NCBI RefSeq assembly: GCF_000419765.1
Contig: NZ_ATTQ01000012.1
Coordinates: 166,788 to 230,787, forward strand
Length of the DNA stretch: 64,000 nucleotides
Origin: Rhizobium mongolense USDA 1844
GTDB taxonomy: Bacteria > Pseudomonadota > Alphaproteobacteria > Rhizobiales > Rhizobiaceae
Direction: 5' to 3'
The notes beneath the pieces were generated by a model. It searched no databases, was not told where the DNA came from, and was given only the letters and a program-made list of their open reading frames with translations. Below, one piece after another: positions 61,952 through 64,000 of the stretch. The position numbers were made by a program, and so were the translations under genes. Every line of letters begins with the position of its first letter. Position 1 is the stretch's first letter.

Positions 61952-62362
61952 TTACTCCCTGTTCTGCATATGAAACGCCAGCCGTTCGATCGGCGGCCAG
62001 ATGATCTCACGCAGCTTCTCGTTGACGATCGTCTCGTCCATTGCACGGCGGAAGCAGAGCAGCCACTCGTCACGCTCGACCGGGCCGATCGCGGCGACGA
62101 AATGGCGGCTGCGCAGCCGCGGATGGCCGCGTTTGTCAGTATAGAGCGGCGGGCCGCCGAGGTAGCCGGTCAGATATTCGTAGAATTTCTCCTCGCTACC
62201 TTTGAGACTCGGCGGATGGACCGCGCGGACACGCCTTGCCGCCGGCAGCGTGTCCATCAGCTCGTAGAAACGCTGCGTCAGCGCCCGCACCGCGAGGTCG
62301 CCGCCGATCGCCTGATAAAGCGTGATAACTTCTTCCGTCAAATTCCATCCCCCGAAATGCAT
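61952..62362 (-). CDS. Group II truncated hemoglobin
   Basis: A 136-residue truncated globin. 'TLYQAIGGDLAVRALTQRFYELM' is the start of the 2-on-2 fold, proximal His in 'RGHPRLRSRHFVAAIG', and Trp in 'RDEWLLCFRRAMDE' marks group II (TrHb2). Likely handles O2, NO or H2O2. Encoded with DUF423. Confidence 0.92.
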   Translation of the reverse strand: MHFGGWNLTEEVITLYQAIGGDLAVRALTQRFYELMDTLPAARRVRAVHPPSLKGSEEKFYEYLTGYLGGPPLYTDKRGHPRLRSRHFVAAIGPVERDEWLLCFRRAMDETIVNEKLREIIWPPIERLAFHMQNRE

Positions 62363-62460
62363 TTCTTAATGCACTGCTGCTGCCCTATTCGCAACCGGTT
62401 GCGATGCGCCGCGGCATTTCGCCCAGGTTGCCTGAGACAGAGCGTGGCTGCAGATTCTGA

Positions 62461-62490
62461 TTGACAAAACCGTCCAGACGGTATTTTTAT
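62461..62490 (+). promoter_or_regulatory. tetR-SMR promoter with an embedded operator
   Basis: TTGACA (62461-62466), 17-18 bases, then TTTTTAT (-10). The spacer contains the perfect palindrome ACCGTC-CA-GACGGT (62469-62482). The predicted start falls at about the ATG (62496), so the message may be leaderless. Confidence 0.8.
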
Positions 62491-62495
62491 AGACC

Positions 62496-63059
62496 ATGTC
62501 AACTGCTCATCATCGCAAGAAACAGCCTGTTCTCGTCCGCCGGCAATTGCTGGATGTCGCCGCACGCCTTGCGACGGAGCAGGGCATGGCGTCGGTGACG
62601 CTCGATGCCGTCTCAGGCGCATCCGGCATCAGCAAGGGTGGCTTGCTGCACCATTTCCCGACCAAGAACGCGCTGCTGGATGCGCTGTTCGACAGTCTGC
62701 TCGAGCGCTTCGATCAAGAACTCGATGAACTGATGCGGGCCGATCCGGTGCCGCACGGGCGCTTCACGCGCGCCTATCTTTTCGTGTGCGCCGACATCAG
62801 CAAAAGGACGGATGACTCCCGTCACTGGACGCAGGTGACGATTGCAATGCTGGCCGAGCCGCGGCTGCGCCAGCGTTGGCGGGAATGGGTGCGGGAGCGG
62901 ACCGAAGAATATATCGGCACCGACTCGTCGATCGACGCTCAGATCGTGCGCTTTGCTGCGGACGGTCTCTGGCTTGCCGACGCGACGGAAAGCCACTTGA
63001 TCGGCACTACCGAACGCAGGGCGCTGATTGCCCGGCTTGCCGAACTCACGAAGCGCTAA
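62496..63059 (+). CDS. TetR-family regulator of an SMR efflux pump
   Basis: A 187-residue repressor. The helix-turn-helix is 'LLDVAARLATEQGMASVTLDAVSGASGISKGGLLHHFPTKNALLDALF'; the C-terminal domain resembles TetR_C_ types that bind cationic drugs. It sits over its own palindromic operator and is 21 bases from the SMR gene, so it most likely represses the pair. Confidence 0.92.
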   Translation: MSTAHHRKKQPVLVRRQLLDVAARLATEQGMASVTLDAVSGASGISKGGLLHHFPTKNALLDALFDSLLERFDQELDELMRADPVPHGRFTRAYLFVCADISKRTDDSRHWTQVTIAMLAEPRLRQRWREWVRERTEEYIGTDSSIDAQIVRFAADGLWLADATESHLIGTTERRALIARLAELTKR

Positions 63060-63080
63060 TTATTTTCGAAGGACAGAACC

Positions 63081-63422
63081 ATGAGCCCGGCTGCCGTCTA
63101 CGCGCTGCTTTTCGCCGCAATCGTACTGGAAGTGATCGGCACGACCGCGCTGCAGCTCTCGCAGCAACTCACGCGCTTCTGGCCGAGCGTACTTCTCGTC
63201 GTCTGCTACGCGGCTGCCTTCTACGTCCTGTCGCTCACTTTGAAGGTGATTCCGGTCGGCATTGCCTATGCGATCTGGAGCGCATTGGGAATAGTGCTGA
63301 TTTCGGTGGTCGGGTTGGTCTATTTCAAGCAGCGGCTCGATCTTCCCGCCGTGATCGGGCTCGGGTTGATCATTACCGGCGTTCTGGTCGTCAACCTCTT
63401 TTCGAAATCCATTTCTCATTGA
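63081..63422 (+). CDS. Small multidrug resistance (SMR/EmrE-family) transporter
   Basis: A 113-residue four-helix pump. The proton/drug-coupling Glu is in 'IVLEVIGTTALQLS' (residue about 14), and 'GIAYAIWSALGIVLISVVGLVYFKQRLD' is diagnostic. It expels quaternary cations as a dimer. Expressed with the TetR gene. Confidence 0.94.
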   Translation: MSPAAVYALLFAAIVLEVIGTTALQLSQQLTRFWPSVLLVVCYAAAFYVLSLTLKVIPVGIAYAIWSALGIVLISVVGLVYFKQRLDLPAVIGLGLIITGVLVVNLFSKSISH

Positions 63423-63614
63423 TTTCTCTCGGTTTTCTCCGCTCATTGCCTCGCCTTGGAGGAGCAGCGCCAAGAGGTCCATGTGCCGGCTGCGTTGACG
63501 AGCATCGCGGATGCCCCAAATGAGCCGGTAAGGAAGGCACTGGAGCCGATTGAAGAGCGCGGCCCGAAACCGCACCGGACGGCCAAGCCGCTTACTGCTG
63601 AGGAGATGGCATGA
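63423..63614 (+). pseudogene. Orphan 3' coding fragment
   Basis: An open stretch without start codon reads LALEEQRQEVHVPAALTS, then ...RKALEPIEERGPKPHRTAK...AEEMA and a stop. The codon choice looks coding. No family recognised. It lies between the SMR gene and an IS110 element, so a lost upstream part is likely. Confidence 0.45.
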
Positions 63615-63740
63615 AAGAGTGCGCGCCCGCTGAGAGAACGGATCACTGAGATGCAGGTGATGATCGAGGGACAGTCACACTTCCAGCCTTTCGGCTTATC
63701 CTATTGGGGTTTCGAAGATCTCAATAAGGGAGTTGGAAGC
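63615..63740. other. Non-coding left end of the IS110 element
   Basis: About 125 bases just before the transposase start without a gene. In IS110 elements the non-coding end upstream of the transposase encodes the bridge RNA; no firm structure is claimed here. Confidence 0.35.
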
Positions 63741-64000
63741 ATGACTGCCTCTTATGAATACCATATCGGCGTCGACTACCACAAATCCTACAGCCACCTG
63801 GTGGTGCAGGACAGCAGCGGCAAGACGCTACGATCCGGCCGGGTGAAGAACGACCGCCAGTCTCTGGGTGGGTTTCTGGAACGCTACCGGGAGAATTCGC
63901 ATGCGGTTGTCGAGGCGACCCGCAACTGGATGGTGATCTACGATTGGCTCGACGACATTTGTGATGATGTCGTTCTCGCCCATCCCTGGAAGGTCAAGGC
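63741..64000 (+). mobile_element. IS110-family transposase (5' part, runs off the window)
   Basis: The first 86 or so residues of a DEDD transposase: 'EYHIGVDYHKSYSHLVVQDSSG' with the first catalytic Asp, 'SHAVVEATRNWMVIYDWLDD' with Glu, and 'VVLAHPWKVKA'. IS110 elements insert by a bridge-RNA-guided recombinase. The rest lies beyond 64000, so completeness is unknown. Confidence 0.88.

Overview
The window is high-GC alphaproteobacterial DNA, almost certainly a Rhizobium chromosome of the R. etli / R. leguminosarum type. The evidence is the gene content and order: urtABCDE next to a ureDABC...EFG locus with rhizobial inserts, hmuPSTUV with a TonB gene, a PhyR-NepR-EcfG general stress response (GSR) locus, reductive pyrimidine catabolism genes with a RutR-like regulator, and rhizobial palindromic repeats. 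No rRNA, tRNA, CRISPR array or prophage was seen.

Layout. 1-1.7 kb: tail of a branched-chain amino acid ABC locus (small membrane protein, LivK-type binding protein). 1.8-8.9 kb: 2-hydroxyacid dehydrogenase, membrane acyltransferase, acetyltransferase, then an NCS1-transporter/hybrid histidine kinase fusion with a LuxR-type response regulator. 9.0-10.9 kb: a broken PAP2 phosphatase/autotransporter gene. 11.2-24.9 kb: nitrogen block with the urea ABC transporter and urease plus its accessory genes, interrupted by DUF1272, LprI-like, a sialyltransferase-like 'urease operon accessory' gene and a GGDEF gene. 24.9-30 kb: a decayed DUF930 gene and an RND efflux pair. 30.4-38.9 kb and 45.4-48.1 kb: pyrimidine uptake and reductive degradation (ABC transporter, cupin, dihydropyrimidinase, amidohydrolase, RutR-like regulator, PreA, PreT). 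38.9-45.2 kb: a phytochrome photosensory module without an output domain, LysR/quinone oxidoreductase pair, CorA, rhodanese, FtrA-like regulator. 48.3-53.2 kb: GSR locus with an HWE kinase, PhyR, NepR, EcfG, a candidate small RNA, a cupin, a holin-like protein and a DUF883 protein. 53.2-60.3 kb: heme/iron block (HmuVUTS, HemP, TonB, DUF2325, IsdG-like heme monooxygenase). 60.3-64 kb: rearranged DNA with two glyoxalase-type genes scrambled by an inversion of about 400 bp, an IS5-family remnant, DUF423, truncated hemoglobin, TetR plus SMR efflux, and an IS110-family transposase running off the end.

How it fits together. Urea is imported and split to ammonia; pyrimidines are imported and reduced, opened and decarbamoylated, with matching RutR-like palindromes in front of both catabolic operons. 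Sequences with the form GGAAC-N16-CGTT (one has CATT) occur before phyR, nepR-ecfG, the HWE kinase, the DUF883/holin pair and an intergenic transcript with C-rich loops and a terminator, so the GSR sigma factor probably drives its own locus, these neighbours and a GsrN-like small RNA. Two TGA-N9-TCA iron boxes link the hmu operon and the HmuQ-like operon.
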